NCBI GenBank assembly: GCA_938083445.1
Contig: CALKCP010000014.1
Location: 1-64,000, forward strand
Source of the DNA: an uncultured Ulvibacter sp.
Lineage (GTDB): Bacteria > Bacteroidota > Bacteroidia > Flavobacteriales > Flavobacteriaceae
Direction of reading: 5' to 3'
DNA: 64,000 nucleotides
Part shown: piece after piece, positions 39,960-50,018 of the stretch
How positions within the stretch are numbered: position 1 is the first letter of the stretch
Layout of the letters: each line of letters begins with the position of its first letter
Program-made: the position numbers and the translations under genes
The notes under the pieces: generated by a model
Databases searched by the model: none
Told to the model about the DNA's origin: nothing
What the model saw: the letters and a program-made list of their open reading frames with translations, nothing else

Positions 39960-40062
39960 GTAATGACGCACTAAATCGCGATATTTGTTAATAACTTCGA
40001 AGGTTTGTTAATAAAGCAAGCCGTTTTTCACTGTTTTTTATAAATTCAATGATAGTAAGGCT

Positions 40063-41010
40063 TTACAATAGTTTTGCATTTTTATTAAAAGAAAATCCAT
40101 TTAGTAATGCAGAAACGGCCATTTTTCTCTTTCCAGGCAGTTGTATTTCCTTAATATCTAAATAGCCATCTTTAACAGCTACCCGCATTTTCTTTTTAGT
40201 AGTTTGTATACCTCCAATAGCATCGTTGTGCTGCACATTTTCAATTTCAACTTTAAAAACTTTCACCTTCATTTCTACACCATCATTTTCTAATATAGAC
40301 CAGGCTGCAGGATATGGAGATAAACCTCTTATAAAAGCATCAATTTCACTAGAACTTGCATTCCAATCAATTCGTGTGTTTTCTGACGTTAGTTTCGGCG
40401 CCTCTAGAAGAGCAGTGTTAGTAGATTGAACCTCTGTTTGTATCTTGTTTTGTTCTATAAGTCCTACGGTTAGAATTACCAAATCACTTCCCAACACCAT
40501 CAACTTATCATGGAGAGATCCAACCGTCTCTTCAGAATCTATAGCTATTTCAGATTTTGAGATTATTTCACCTGTGTCTATAGCCTCGTCGATAAAGAAC
40601 GTAGTTACACCAGTTTTAGCTTCCCTATTTATTATGGCCCAATTAATAGGAGCGGCACCCCTATACTTAGGTAATAATGATGCGTGTAAATTAAACGTCC
40701 CAAATTCAGGCATCGCCCAAACGGCTTTTGGTAGCATTCTAAAAGCTACTATGATTTGTAGGTTAGCGTTTAGCGATTTGAGTTGGCTTAAAAAGGCTTC
40801 ATTTTTTAAATTGACGGGTTGTAGTATGTTTAAATTTTGCGATATGGCATATTTCTTTACGGCCGATTGCATCAGCTTTCTGCCTCTACCCGCAGGCTTA
40901 TCCGCTGCGGTTATGACCCCTACAATGTTCTTGTTCGCTTCCACTAAATTCTGTAATATTCCTACTGCAAAATCTGGAGTTCCCATGAATACAATCTTCA
41001 AGTCTCTCAT
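40063..41010 (-). CDS. fmt: Methionyl-tRNA formyltransferase
   Basis: KIVFMGTPDFAVGILQNLVE; NLHASLLPKYRGAAPINWAIINREAKTGVTTFFIDEAIDTG. Confidence 0.96.
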   Translation of the reverse strand: MRDLKIVFMGTPDFAVGILQNLVEANKNIVGVITAADKPAGRGRKLMQSAVKKYAISQNLNILQPVNLKNEAFLSQLKSLNANLQIIVAFRMLPKAVWAMPEFGTFNLHASLLPKYRGAAPINWAIINREAKTGVTTFFIDEAIDTGEIISKSEIAIDSEETVGSLHDKLMVLGSDLVILTVGLIEQNKIQTEVQSTNTALLEAPKLTSENTRIDWNASSSEIDAFIRGLSPYPAAWSILENDGVEMKVKVFKVEIENVQHNDAIGGIQTTKKKMRVAVKDGYLDIKEIQLPGKRKMAVSALLNGFSFNKNAKLL

Positions 41011-41087
41011 TGTTTCCTCATAATTAATTTGTTTTATCTCTTTTTTAACCTTCAGCTTCTAAAATACCTCGCGAACCATTTAGTCAT

Positions 41088-42986
41088 TTATTTAATGCTG
41101 TATTTATTTTTCTCATTAATGCAAATCTTTTCAGCATCTAGTAGAAGTTTCAATACTTGTAAAATTAACGATTCTGTAAAACGGAGCGCTTCAGAAATTT
41201 GACGTGAATTTAAGCTGTCTTGCTTTAATAAACTAAGAATGTCTTTAGCCATCAATCGCGCCTCATTTCTATCAAGTTTTTGAGCGGTCTTACTACAAAC
41301 AGAGCAAATGCCACAGGGTTCTTTGTTTAATTCCCCAAAATAACGAACTAATTGAAGACTTCGACATTCGCTGTCGTTCGCTACATATTTTAGCACGGCC
41401 TCTACTTGATCCGTTTTTTTAGTGTTTAATACCTCGACTTCTTTTGCAACTACATTTATGGTTTTGTCATCCTCTCGTGGCACTAAAAATGTTAGCGAAG
41501 CATCTGTAATGTGTAAACTTAGCTCCAATAATTCCTCACGTTCCATTTTCTTTAACACTGAAATAATAACGGATATTTTCTGCCCCGATTTTTTAGCTAC
41601 TAATTCTAAATTTACTTTTGTTGGGGAATCAAAAATACCACCGTAAAGGCGGAGTATCGTTTTGCCAATAACGGAAGCTACGATGTCTCGCTCAAAATAG
41701 GAGAGGAGCGTTTCCGAAGAAACTGTAAAACTGATTGTTGTTTTTCTCCCAAATTCTTTCGAGAGTTGAATAATAGCAAGTCGATCAAGCGTGTTTAGAG
41801 CATTGTATGCTACAAATGTATTGAGCTTGTACGTAGTACAGAAATCTGTGAAACTGAAACTATGTTCTGAAAACATTCCTTCTCCATAAGCTATGCGAAA
41901 ATAATTCACGAGCGAACGATATATTTTTTTTAAGTCTACAGGAGTTGCCAGCGAATCGATAAACTGCTTTCGAACAAGTATTTTATCATAGGCATTGTGA
42001 AGAAGTACAGCAGTTGCTCGAGCCCCGTCTCGTCCAGCTCTCCCAGCTTCCTGAAAATAACTTTCTAAACTTTCTGGTAGTTGTACATGTATTACAAACC
42101 GAACGTTTGGATGGTCGATTCCCATACCAAAGGCATTCGTTGCAACCATAATTGAAATGCTATTATTTTGCCAAGCCTCAAGTTTCCTATCCTTGTCATC
42201 CGCCGAAAGGCCACCGTGATAGAAAGCACTGCGAAATCCAAGACTGTTTAACTGATTGTGAATTTCAACTGCAGCTTTTCTGCTTCTTACATAAACAATA
42301 GCCGACCCTGTATTCCTTTTTAAAAGACGCTCTATTTGATACAACTTATCATCTTGTTCTATTACTTGATAAGCGATGTTTTTTCGCACGAAGGAGTCCT
42401 TAAAGATATTTGGCAATTCGAGCTTCAGTTCTTCGATGGTATGTTCCAATACTTTGGGAGTCGCTGTTGCCGTTAGTGCAATAATTGGAACTAAGGGATG
42501 CAGTTCTCGTAAAATGGTAATATTCTTGTAAGCGGGTCTAAAATCACTGCCCCATTGTGAAATACAATGAGCCTCATCAACAGCAATTGTATTCACGTTC
42601 ATCTTTTTTATATAATTTTGAACCATCTCCTGTTGCAACCTTTCGGGTGAAAGATATAAGAACTTATAATTTCCATGTGTAGCGTTGTCCAGTAATGTTC
42701 TTAATTCATCAAAGGAAAGACCTCCTTTCAACGCAAGCGCCTTTATTCCCTTGTTTTGCAGGCTTTTTACTTGGTCGCTAATTAAAGCAATTAAAGGTGA
42801 GACAACAATGCAAATACCCTCATTTAAAAGTGCAGGTATTTGAAAGCATATGGATTTCCCACCGCCAGTGGGTAATAACGCGACGGTATCTTGACCGTTT
42901 AGAACAGAGTCTATAATCGCTTCTTGTCTTGATTTAAAAGAAGAAAACCCCCAATGCTTCTCAAGAATTTGGAGCGCTGTATTCAA
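41088..42986 (-). CDS. recQ: RecQ-family ATP-dependent DNA helicase
   Basis: FRPAYKNI, LLPTGGGKSICFQIPAL, VDEAHCISQWGSDFRP, QEAGRAGRDG; zinc cysteines CGICSVC. Confidence 0.93.
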   Translation of the reverse strand: MNTALQILEKHWGFSSFKSRQEAIIDSVLNGQDTVALLPTGGGKSICFQIPALLNEGICIVVSPLIALISDQVKSLQNKGIKALALKGGLSFDELRTLLDNATHGNYKFLYLSPERLQQEMVQNYIKKMNVNTIAVDEAHCISQWGSDFRPAYKNITILRELHPLVPIIALTATATPKVLEHTIEELKLELPNIFKDSFVRKNIAYQVIEQDDKLYQIERLLKRNTGSAIVYVRSRKAAVEIHNQLNSLGFRSAFYHGGLSADDKDRKLEAWQNNSISIMVATNAFGMGIDHPNVRFVIHVQLPESLESYFQEAGRAGRDGARATAVLLHNAYDKILVRKQFIDSLATPVDLKKIYRSLVNYFRIAYGEGMFSEHSFSFTDFCTTYKLNTFVAYNALNTLDRLAIIQLSKEFGRKTTISFTVSSETLLSYFERDIVASVIGKTILRLYGGIFDSPTKVNLELVAKKSGQKISVIISVLKKMEREELLELSLHITDASLTFLVPREDDKTINVVAKEVEVLNTKKTDQVEAVLKYVANDSECRSLQLVRYFGELNKEPCGICSVCSKTAQKLDRNEARLMAKDILSLLKQDSLNSRQISEALRFTESLILQVLKLLLDAEKICINEKNKYSIK

Positions 42987-43528
42987 AATAATAGTTTTAG
43001 TTTATCCAGTATAAAGGTGATACGCTCTTCAATGGTTCCATGGGGCACTTCTATAACACTATAGTTAAATTTTTTATATGAATTGACTAAAAACTGGTGC
43101 AGTTCTTCTGCCTGTTCAAAAGACTCGTATCGCTCATTATCTTGCCTGTAAATAGCTTTCCATGGGGGGAGTAAGAAAATGGCATCATATCGATTACTGC
43201 TACATATTTTTGAAAAGTCACTTGGATATTGTGAATCTATATAATCCATATAGGCAGTAATGTCGGGCATTCCGCGATCGTAAAAAACACAACCTTCTGG
43301 AGATATAAAACCGTCATTAAATTGCCGTAACCTTCCTTCGAGAAGCTTTTCGCTAAAAAGCAATGGTTTTTCTAAAAATAATTGAGAAACACCTTCTTTC
43401 TGAGCAGCAATTGTGATATCTCTAGAGATTTCATGCATACACTTGTAACCTTCTTTTTCCAGGTGGGAAATGAGGCTGGTTTTGCCGGTGCCGGGTCCTC
43501 CTGAAATGACAATTCTTCTTGATTCCAA
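42983..43528 (-). CDS. AAA_28-like predicted ATPase/kinase
   Basis: Walker A GGPGTGKTSL; CVFYDRGMPDITAYMDY; overlaps recQ start by 4 nt. Confidence 0.8.
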   Translation of the reverse strand: MESRRIVISGGPGTGKTSLISHLEKEGYKCMHEISRDITIAAQKEGVSQLFLEKPLLFSEKLLEGRLRQFNDGFISPEGCVFYDRGMPDITAYMDYIDSQYPSDFSKICSSNRYDAIFLLPPWKAIYRQDNERYESFEQAEELHQFLVNSYKKFNYSVIEVPHGTIEERITFILDKLKLLF

Positions 43529-43649
43529 GCTCTTTTTTTTAACGGATCAATTAAAATCATTGATCGTTTAAATATAGACAAAGTTCGTAAATAATTATTG
43601 ATACTGAAAACCTATCTTTGCAAGAGATTTATAAACAAAACGAATACAA

Positions 43650-43934
43650 GTGGATAAAAAGTCTTCAGAATTTTACGATAGGTTAAAAACACAATTAGAA
43701 CAGGACTCCGACTGGCCATCTCCCTATCTTTTTAAGTTTATTGTACCAAGTAAACTTGATAAAATAGCAGAAATTGAAGCGGCTTTCGATGGTACAGATG
43801 CGAAGATTAATACAAGAGACTCTTCAAAGGGAACATATACAAGTATTTCCATAAAAGTAACCATGGAATCGGCCGATTCAATAATAGCCAAATATCTTGA
43901 AGTTTCTAGTGTAGAGGGTGTTATTTCTCTATAA
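43650..43934 (+). CDS. DUF493 family protein; GTG start
   Basis: FYDRLKTQLEQDSDWPSPYLFKFIVPS; YTSISIKVTMESADSIIAKYLEVSSVEGVISL. Confidence 0.88.
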   Translation: MDKKSSEFYDRLKTQLEQDSDWPSPYLFKFIVPSKLDKIAEIEAAFDGTDAKINTRDSSKGTYTSISIKVTMESADSIIAKYLEVSSVEGVISL

Positions 43935-43995
43935 ATTTAGTATTTTGCGTTTTTAATTACTTCAGAAATACATTACCCCCTTAAAAATATACACT

Positions 43996-44658
43996 TTGAT
44001 TGAAGATATAGAATACAATACCGAGCGCCCTAAGTTGATTATACCTGAATATGGACGTCACATGCAAAAAATGGTTGATCAGGCCGTTGCAACAGAAGAT
44101 CGTGTGGAACGAAATAAAATTGCCAAAAGCATCATTGCGATTATGGGTAATTTAAATCCACATCTACGGGATGTCCCAGATTTTCAACCCATGTTATGGG
44201 ATCAGTTATTTATAATTTCAGATTTTAAACTTGATGTAGAGTCACCATTTCCAATTCCTACAAGAGAAGAACTAGCGGAAAGACCAGAACCTTTAGAGTA
44301 CCCTCAAAATTTTCCAAGATATCGTTTTTACGGAAATAATATCAAAAGGATGATTGATGTTGCTGTAACTTGGGAAGAAGGAGATAAGCGCGAAGGACTC
44401 ATCCTTACGATTGCGAATCATATGAAGAAATGCTTCTTAAATTGGAATAAAGATACAGTTGACGATAGGGTTATTTTTAATCACCTTTTCGAGCTTTCTG
44501 ACGGAAAGATTGATTACAAGGATAGCACTGAAGCATTAGTGGACGCTACAGAATTATTAAAAACAAAGAAACGTTTCGTTTCAAATACCGGTTCATCAAC
44601 TAAGAAAAACTACAAGAGTAATTCAAACAATCGGAATACAAACAGGAAGCGCTATTAA
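43996..44658 (+). CDS. DUF4290 domain-containing protein; TTG start
   Basis: MIEDIEYNTERPKLIIPEYGRHMQKMVDQAV; basic Asn-rich tail. Confidence 0.88.
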   Translation: MIEDIEYNTERPKLIIPEYGRHMQKMVDQAVATEDRVERNKIAKSIIAIMGNLNPHLRDVPDFQPMLWDQLFIISDFKLDVESPFPIPTREELAERPEPLEYPQNFPRYRFYGNNIKRMIDVAVTWEEGDKREGLILTIANHMKKCFLNWNKDTVDDRVIFNHLFELSDGKIDYKDSTEALVDATELLKTKKRFVSNTGSSTKKNYKSNSNNRNTNRKRY

Positions 44659-44676
44659 TCTTATTTATCGTAATTC

Positions 44677-45990
44677 ATGGCAACTTTTCAAATTGAAGGA
44701 GGACACAAATTAAATGGAGAAATCCGTCCTCAAGGTGCAAAAAACGAGGCGCTTCAAATCTTATGTGCTGTCTTATTAACGTCGGAAGAGGTTCTAATAG
44801 AAAACATTCCAGATATTCGAGATGTCAATAAGTTAATTGAGATTCTGGGGAATTTGGGTGTAAAAATTCAAAAACTAGGAAAAGGAAAATTTTCTTTTAA
44901 AGCAGACGAACTCAATTTAGAGTATCTAGAGTCTGAATTATTTAAAGAGGAGGGAACTTCATTGCGAGGTTCAATCATGATTGTTGGTCCCTTGCTTACC
45001 CGCTTCGGAAAAGGATACATTCCGCGTCCGGGAGGAGATAAGATTGGAAGAAGAAGGCTCGATACTCATTTTGAAGGCTTCATAAAGTTAGGAGCTACTT
45101 TTCGATACAACAGGGAAGAGCGTTTTTACGGTGTAGAAGCACCCAATGGTCTCCAAGGAACCTATATGTTACTAGACCAAGCGTCTGTAACAGGAACGGC
45201 TAATATTGTTATGGCTGCCGTTCTTGCAAAAGGAAAGACAACTATCTATAATGCCGCCTGCGAGCCGTATCTTCAGCAACTTTGTAAGATGTTGAATTCG
45301 ATGGGAGCCGATATTAAAGGTATTGGATCTAATATGTTAATCATCGACGGTGTTATCGCGCTGGGAGGTTGTACACATAGGGTATTGCCAGATATGATTG
45401 AGATTGGGAGTTGGATTGGCCTTGCCGCAATGACTCATAGTGAAATTACTATTAAGGATGTAAGTTGGGACGACTTAGGTCTAATCCCTGATACTTTCAG
45501 AAAACTTGGTATAACACTGGAAAGGAGAGGGGATGATATTTATATCCCTTCACACGAGCATTATGAAATACAAGGGTATATAGATGGATCCATCCTAACA
45601 GTATCTGATGCACCTTGGCCAGGATTCACGCCAGATTTATTAAGCATTGTTCTAGTAGTCTGTACGCAGGCAAAAGGAAGTGTTCTTATTCATCAAAAAA
45701 TGTTTGAAAGTAGGCTGTTCTTTGTCGATAAGTTGATTGATATGGGCGCAAAGATTATTTTGTGTGACCCACATCGTGCAACCGTAATAGGGTATGATTT
45801 TGAATCTAGCCTAAAAGCAACTACTATGGTCTCACCAGATATTCGAGCTGGTATCTCTTTACTTATTGCAGCACTCTCTGCAAAAGGGACAAGTATCATC
45901 CACAATATTGAACAGATAGATAGAGGTTATGAAAATATTGACGAGCGTCTCAGAGCTATTGGTGCAAAAATAACAAGACTAGATAGCTAA
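44677..45990 (+). CDS. murA: UDP-N-acetylglucosamine 1-carboxyvinyltransferase
   Basis: GGHKLNGEIRPQGAKNEALQILCAVLLT; LRGSIMIVGPLLTRFGKGYIPRPGGDKIGRR. Confidence 0.95.
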   Translation: MATFQIEGGHKLNGEIRPQGAKNEALQILCAVLLTSEEVLIENIPDIRDVNKLIEILGNLGVKIQKLGKGKFSFKADELNLEYLESELFKEEGTSLRGSIMIVGPLLTRFGKGYIPRPGGDKIGRRRLDTHFEGFIKLGATFRYNREERFYGVEAPNGLQGTYMLLDQASVTGTANIVMAAVLAKGKTTIYNAACEPYLQQLCKMLNSMGADIKGIGSNMLIIDGVIALGGCTHRVLPDMIEIGSWIGLAAMTHSEITIKDVSWDDLGLIPDTFRKLGITLERRGDDIYIPSHEHYEIQGYIDGSILTVSDAPWPGFTPDLLSIVLVVCTQAKGSVLIHQKMFESRLFFVDKLIDMGAKIILCDPHRATVIGYDFESSLKATTMVSPDIRAGISLLIAALSAKGTSIIHNIEQIDRGYENIDERLRAIGAKITRLDS

Positions 45991-46012
45991 TTTTTTTAGC
46001 GTGCTAGTAAAT

Positions 46013-46051
46013 AAAAAAACCATCCTGATAAAATCCTAGGATGGTTTTTTT
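46013..46051. terminator. Bidirectional terminator between murA and the convergent ORF
   Basis: AAAACCATCCT-gataaaatcct-AGGATGGTTTT with flanking A- and T-runs. Confidence 0.85.
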
Positions 46052-46079
46052 ATGCTCTAAAGTTTCATGAAGGTAGTTG

Positions 46080-46655
46080 TTAGACAGTACGATTTTTATT
46101 AATCTCGTCTTGTAATTTCCGCCTCAATAGTTGTTCGTTTGTAAGGGTTTTTTTACGATGGGCATCAAAATCTGACTCTACTTCAGTTAACCTTAACTTT
46201 GTATTCTTGGTAATTTCATGACCATTCTTATGCTTATAAAACAGAAAGCCTAGAAGTCCTAACAAACCAGTAATAATAGACCATAGCAGCGTGTTGTATG
46301 TGGTTTTTTTCATTACCAAACCTATCGCTTCTATTTTGTCTTCTTCTTCAATTGATGCTGCCAGCTTTGATTTGGTGGTGTCTAGGGTTTTAGTAAGTAA
46401 TTCTATTTTAGATTTTAGATTTCCTATTTCGACCTTTGATGTCGCAATTTTCAACTCTAACATTTCAATAGTATCTAAGACATTCTTACGAAGGCCCTCT
46501 ATTTTGGTTTTTTTAATAACTTTATACTTTTGGTAACTATTAGATTTGTCAACTACTTTTATAAATTGGCTCTCAATCGAATTGCTTTCGTCTTGGGAAA
46601 AACCAGTTATGCTAACTACTAAGAAACATAGTAGCAATAAATATTTGGCTGTCAT
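46080..46655 (-). CDS. Hypothetical exported/membrane protein with coiled coils
   Basis: Signal peptide, long heptad-like helix, TM NTLLWSIITGLLGLLGFLFY, charged C-terminus. Confidence 0.65.
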   Translation of the reverse strand: MTAKYLLLLCFLVVSITGFSQDESNSIESQFIKVVDKSNSYQKYKVIKKTKIEGLRKNVLDTIEMLELKIATSKVEIGNLKSKIELLTKTLDTTKSKLAASIEEEDKIEAIGLVMKKTTYNTLLWSIITGLLGLLGFLFYKHKNGHEITKNTKLRLTEVESDFDAHRKKTLTNEQLLRRKLQDEINKNRTV

Positions 46656-47033
46656 ATCATTATATCGTTAGGTCCATTGTGTTCATATTACTACAAGAGT
46701 AGAAAAATTGTATTAGATGACCCAAAAATAGGGTAAAATTAAATGTTTTAAAAAATAAATAATTTAAGATTTTTTCAGGAATAAAAACGCTAAAAGAGTC
46801 GGGTACTTATCGAAAACATATTTTTACCATGACTTTTTTTAGTGGCAAGTCTAGAACGTAATGGCTAGAAAGGACCTATAAATGATACAAAAGCGAAGTA
46901 GCATATTTGATGCTAAGGGTAGTTAGACAGTACTATTAGGTGTTGAAGTCAAGCTATTTTATGCTTTTGTTAACGAATAAAGAAACTACGTATTGTAACT
47001 TCGCTAAATCAATTAATTATTAAATTTTAACTC

Positions 47034-47879
47034 ATGAAAAAAATAATTCTTTTAGTTGTTGCTGCAGTTTTCTCGGTAACTACATATGCTCAGATAAAAA
47101 CACCTGCAGCGAGTCCAGCGCAGAAAATTGAACAAACGATTGGTTTGACCGATGTAACTTTGGAATATTCACGCCCTCACAAAAAAAATAGAGAGATTTT
47201 TGGAGCCTTGGTTCCTTTTAACAAATTATGGCGCACAGGAGCGAATAAAAACACACAAATTACGTTCAGTGACGATGTAGAAATAGGAGGGGAAACAGTA
47301 AAAGCGGGGACATATGCAATTTTTGCAAAACCAAGTCTCGACACTTGGGAAGTAAGCTTTTATAATGACTATTCCAATTGGGGAACACCAGAAGAATGGG
47401 ATGCTAGTAAAGTAGCTGTGACAATAAAAGCCAAAACTGTAGCATTGCCAATGGTGGTTAAATCTTTTACCATAATGTTTAATGATGTAACAGGCGATTC
47501 AGCAGATCTATCTATTATGTGGGATGAAACCATGGTTAATATCCCCATTAAATTTAGCACTGATAAAGCGGTTTCTGCTAGTATAGATCAAATGATGAGT
47601 GGTCCTAGTTCAGGAGATTACTATGCAGCGGCAGTATATTATCTAGAATCAGGAAAGGATATTACGAAAGCGAAAACTTGGATTGACAAAGCAATTTCTA
47701 TGCGTGAGAATCCTGCTTTTTGGTATCACAGACAACAGTCTTTGATCTATGCTAAAAGTGGTGATACAAAAGGCGCGGTTAAAGCAGCAAAAACATCACT
47801 AACACTAGCTAAAGAGGCTGGTAATAATGATTATGTAGCATTGAATACAGCATCCCTGAAAGAATGGGGAGGTCTTTAG
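47034..47879 (+). CDS. DUF2911 domain-containing exported protein
   Basis: VTLEYSRPHKKNREIFGALVPFNKLWRTGANKNTQITFSDDVEIGGETVKAGTYAIFAKP; TPR-like C-terminus. Confidence 0.9.
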   Translation: MKKIILLVVAAVFSVTTYAQIKTPAASPAQKIEQTIGLTDVTLEYSRPHKKNREIFGALVPFNKLWRTGANKNTQITFSDDVEIGGETVKAGTYAIFAKPSLDTWEVSFYNDYSNWGTPEEWDASKVAVTIKAKTVALPMVVKSFTIMFNDVTGDSADLSIMWDETMVNIPIKFSTDKAVSASIDQMMSGPSSGDYYAAAVYYLESGKDITKAKTWIDKAISMRENPAFWYHRQQSLIYAKSGDTKGAVKAAKTSLTLAKEAGNNDYVALNTASLKEWGGL

Positions 47880-47910
47880 TACGAATACAGTAAGGAATAA
47901 AATAATTTAA

Positions 47911-47947
47911 AAAACTCCCTTCATGCATAATGTAAGGGAGTTTTTTT
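47911..47947 (+). terminator. Terminator after DUF2911 gene
   Basis: ACTCCCTT-catgcataatgt-AAGGGAGT followed by TTTTTTT. Confidence 0.85.
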
Positions 47948-47960
47948 ATGGATTGTTTTG

Positions 47961-48072
47961 ACCGTTCAAGGGTGAGTCAACAACTGTGTTCGAGGTGTTC
48001 AACAGGCTCAAGTCGAGTTCTTATTAGATATTCGGGAACTTAGATTTCTCGACTGCGCCCGAACGGACATTA
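47961..48072. repeat. Possible degenerate Bacteroidota-type intergenic inverted-repeat element
   Basis: Outer CCGTTC/GAACGG, inner GTCGAG/CTCGAC; contains tgttcaacaggctca and tctcgactgcgcccgaacgg strings. Confidence 0.4.
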
Positions 48073-48159
48073 CATCTGTTTTTTAGACCGTCCTCTTATC
48101 ATTGTTTTGATGGACTTTCAAATTAATACGAACTCAAAATTAAGTTTGTTACTACCTAA

Positions 48160-49845
48160 CTACTTTTCTTTCCCTTTAGCAGGTATCAAAAATTCAATAA
48201 GAATAGCCAGTCCCATTACGATGGCGCAACCTACTAGATTCAACCACAGGTATGGCATCAAATCAATCCACCAAAAATAGATAATAACGAGTTGCGTTAT
48301 AATGGCAGCTATAAAAACGGACCTGCTTCTCACAAACTTGATAAAAAAGGCTAGTAAGAATATTCCGAGAACATTTCCATAGAAAATAGAACCGATAATA
48401 TTTACCAATTGGATTAAGTTATCAAATAAGTTCGCGACGCAGGCAACACCAATTGCGATTCCTCCCCATAGTAGCGTAAACCACTTTGAAGCTTTTAAAT
48501 AGTGATTTGGCGATCTTCCATGTATATTGCGTTTATAAAGATCCATCGCTGTAGTCGAACCCAACGCATTTAGCTCGGATGCTGTCGAAGACATAGCCGC
48601 GCTCAAAATTACTGCTAAGAGCAAGCCAATAAGACCGCGGGGTAAATTATTCAGGATGAAATGTATAAATACATAATCCTTGTCGTTGGTTTCAGTAGTT
48701 GGATTTGCTTTTTTAATTAATGCTTTTGATTGCGTCCTTAAAGAAGTTTCGGTGTTGTTTAGAGTGATAATTTCTTCGAGCAATGCTTCTTTCTCCATAG
48801 AGGCTTCCGCTCTGGCATAGGTTAGCTGTTTCTTTTTTAACTCCGCGTCTAGCGTGGTTTTTTGGTTTTCAAGCATTTGATATTCTGAAGCATATTCTGA
48901 GGCCATCACCTCCTTTACTGCCGAAGGATTAAAATGCAATGGCGAACTATTGAACTGATAAAAAACAAATACCATAACACCAATCAATAATATAAAGAAC
49001 TGCATTGGCACTTTCAATATACCGTTAAAGATCAATCCTCTTTGCATTTCCTTCACCGACCTTCCAGATAAATAACGCTGTACTTGACTTTGGTCTGTTC
49101 CGAAGTAAGAAAGCGCTAAAAAACTTCCTCCAATGATACCACTCCAAAAAGTATATCGATTGTCAAAATCAAAAGAAAAGTCTAAAATGTCCATTTTACC
49201 GCTTGCACCGGCGATTTCTAAAGCTTTTGTGAACGTAATGTCTAGCGGCAGGTAATTTAAAATCATTAAAAAAGCCAAAAACATACCAGCAAAAATCACT
49301 GCCATTTGCTGTTTTTGGGTTACACTTACGGCCTTTGTGCCACCGCTTACGGTATAAATTATAACCAATACGCCAATAATAATATTTAGATGAATAAGGT
49401 TCCAGCCCAATACGGCAGACAATATAATAGCTGGTGCAAAAATTGTTATTCCAGCGGCTAATCCTCTCTGAATTAAAAACAAAATAGCCGTAAGTGTCCT
49501 GGTTTTTAGGTCAAAACGAGTTTCTAAATATTCATAGGCGGTAAAAACATTGAGCCTGTGATAAATAGGAATAAATACAAGGCAGATAACGACCATTGCA
49601 ATAGGAAGGCCAAAGTAAAATTGAACAAACCCCATCCCATCATGAAAGGCCTGCCCCGGTGTTGATAGAAAGGTAATTGCACTAGCCTGTGTGGCCATAA
49701 CACTAAGGCCAATGGTCCACCATCTGGAATCACTTCCACCTTTTAGGTAATCGGTTACATTTTTACTGCCCCGCGCTTTATAGGTTCCGTATAAAACGAT
49801 AGAGACTAGTGTGCCAATGAGAATAATCCAATCAATCTGTCCCAT
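48160..49845 (-). CDS. Sodium:solute symporter family protein
   Basis: YLKGGSDSRWWTIGLSVMATQASAITFLSTPGQAF; multi-TM; YTVSGGTKAVSVTQKQQMAVI. Confidence 0.93.
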   Translation of the reverse strand: MGQIDWIILIGTLVSIVLYGTYKARGSKNVTDYLKGGSDSRWWTIGLSVMATQASAITFLSTPGQAFHDGMGFVQFYFGLPIAMVVICLVFIPIYHRLNVFTAYEYLETRFDLKTRTLTAILFLIQRGLAAGITIFAPAIILSAVLGWNLIHLNIIIGVLVIIYTVSGGTKAVSVTQKQQMAVIFAGMFLAFLMILNYLPLDITFTKALEIAGASGKMDILDFSFDFDNRYTFWSGIIGGSFLALSYFGTDQSQVQRYLSGRSVKEMQRGLIFNGILKVPMQFFILLIGVMVFVFYQFNSSPLHFNPSAVKEVMASEYASEYQMLENQKTTLDAELKKKQLTYARAEASMEKEALLEEIITLNNTETSLRTQSKALIKKANPTTETNDKDYVFIHFILNNLPRGLIGLLLAVILSAAMSSTASELNALGSTTAMDLYKRNIHGRSPNHYLKASKWFTLLWGGIAIGVACVANLFDNLIQLVNIIGSIFYGNVLGIFLLAFFIKFVRSRSVFIAAIITQLVIIYFWWIDLMPYLWLNLVGCAIVMGLAILIEFLIPAKGKEK

Positions 49846-49846
49846 A

Positions 49847-49975
49847 TTAGGTGAAGCTTTGCATTATTAAATAGAATATGACAATATAGATGGCATTGAA
49901 AAGAAGCACCAAGGTGTATTTTCTTTTCCAAATAAATTTGTTTTTAACGTCTTCGACTACACTATCATTTTTCAT
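49847..49975 (-). CDS. Small single-TM membrane protein (42 aa) upstream of the symporter
   Basis: MKNDSVVEDVKNKFIWKRKYTLVLLFNAIYIVIFYLIMQSFT; stop codon 1 nt before the symporter ATG; absent from the supplied ORF track (below size cut-off). Confidence 0.75.
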   Translation of the reverse strand: MKNDSVVEDVKNKFIWKRKYTLVLLFNAIYIVIFYLIMQSFT

Positions 49976-50018
49976 GAGTAAAACTCCTTAAGTATTTTTT
50001 TTAGTCCTTAGAAATACG

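Noticed and set aside
40445-41023. 192-aa ORF antisense to fmt
   Set aside because: fmt on the opposite strand has full family motifs; the antisense ORF has no recognisable domain
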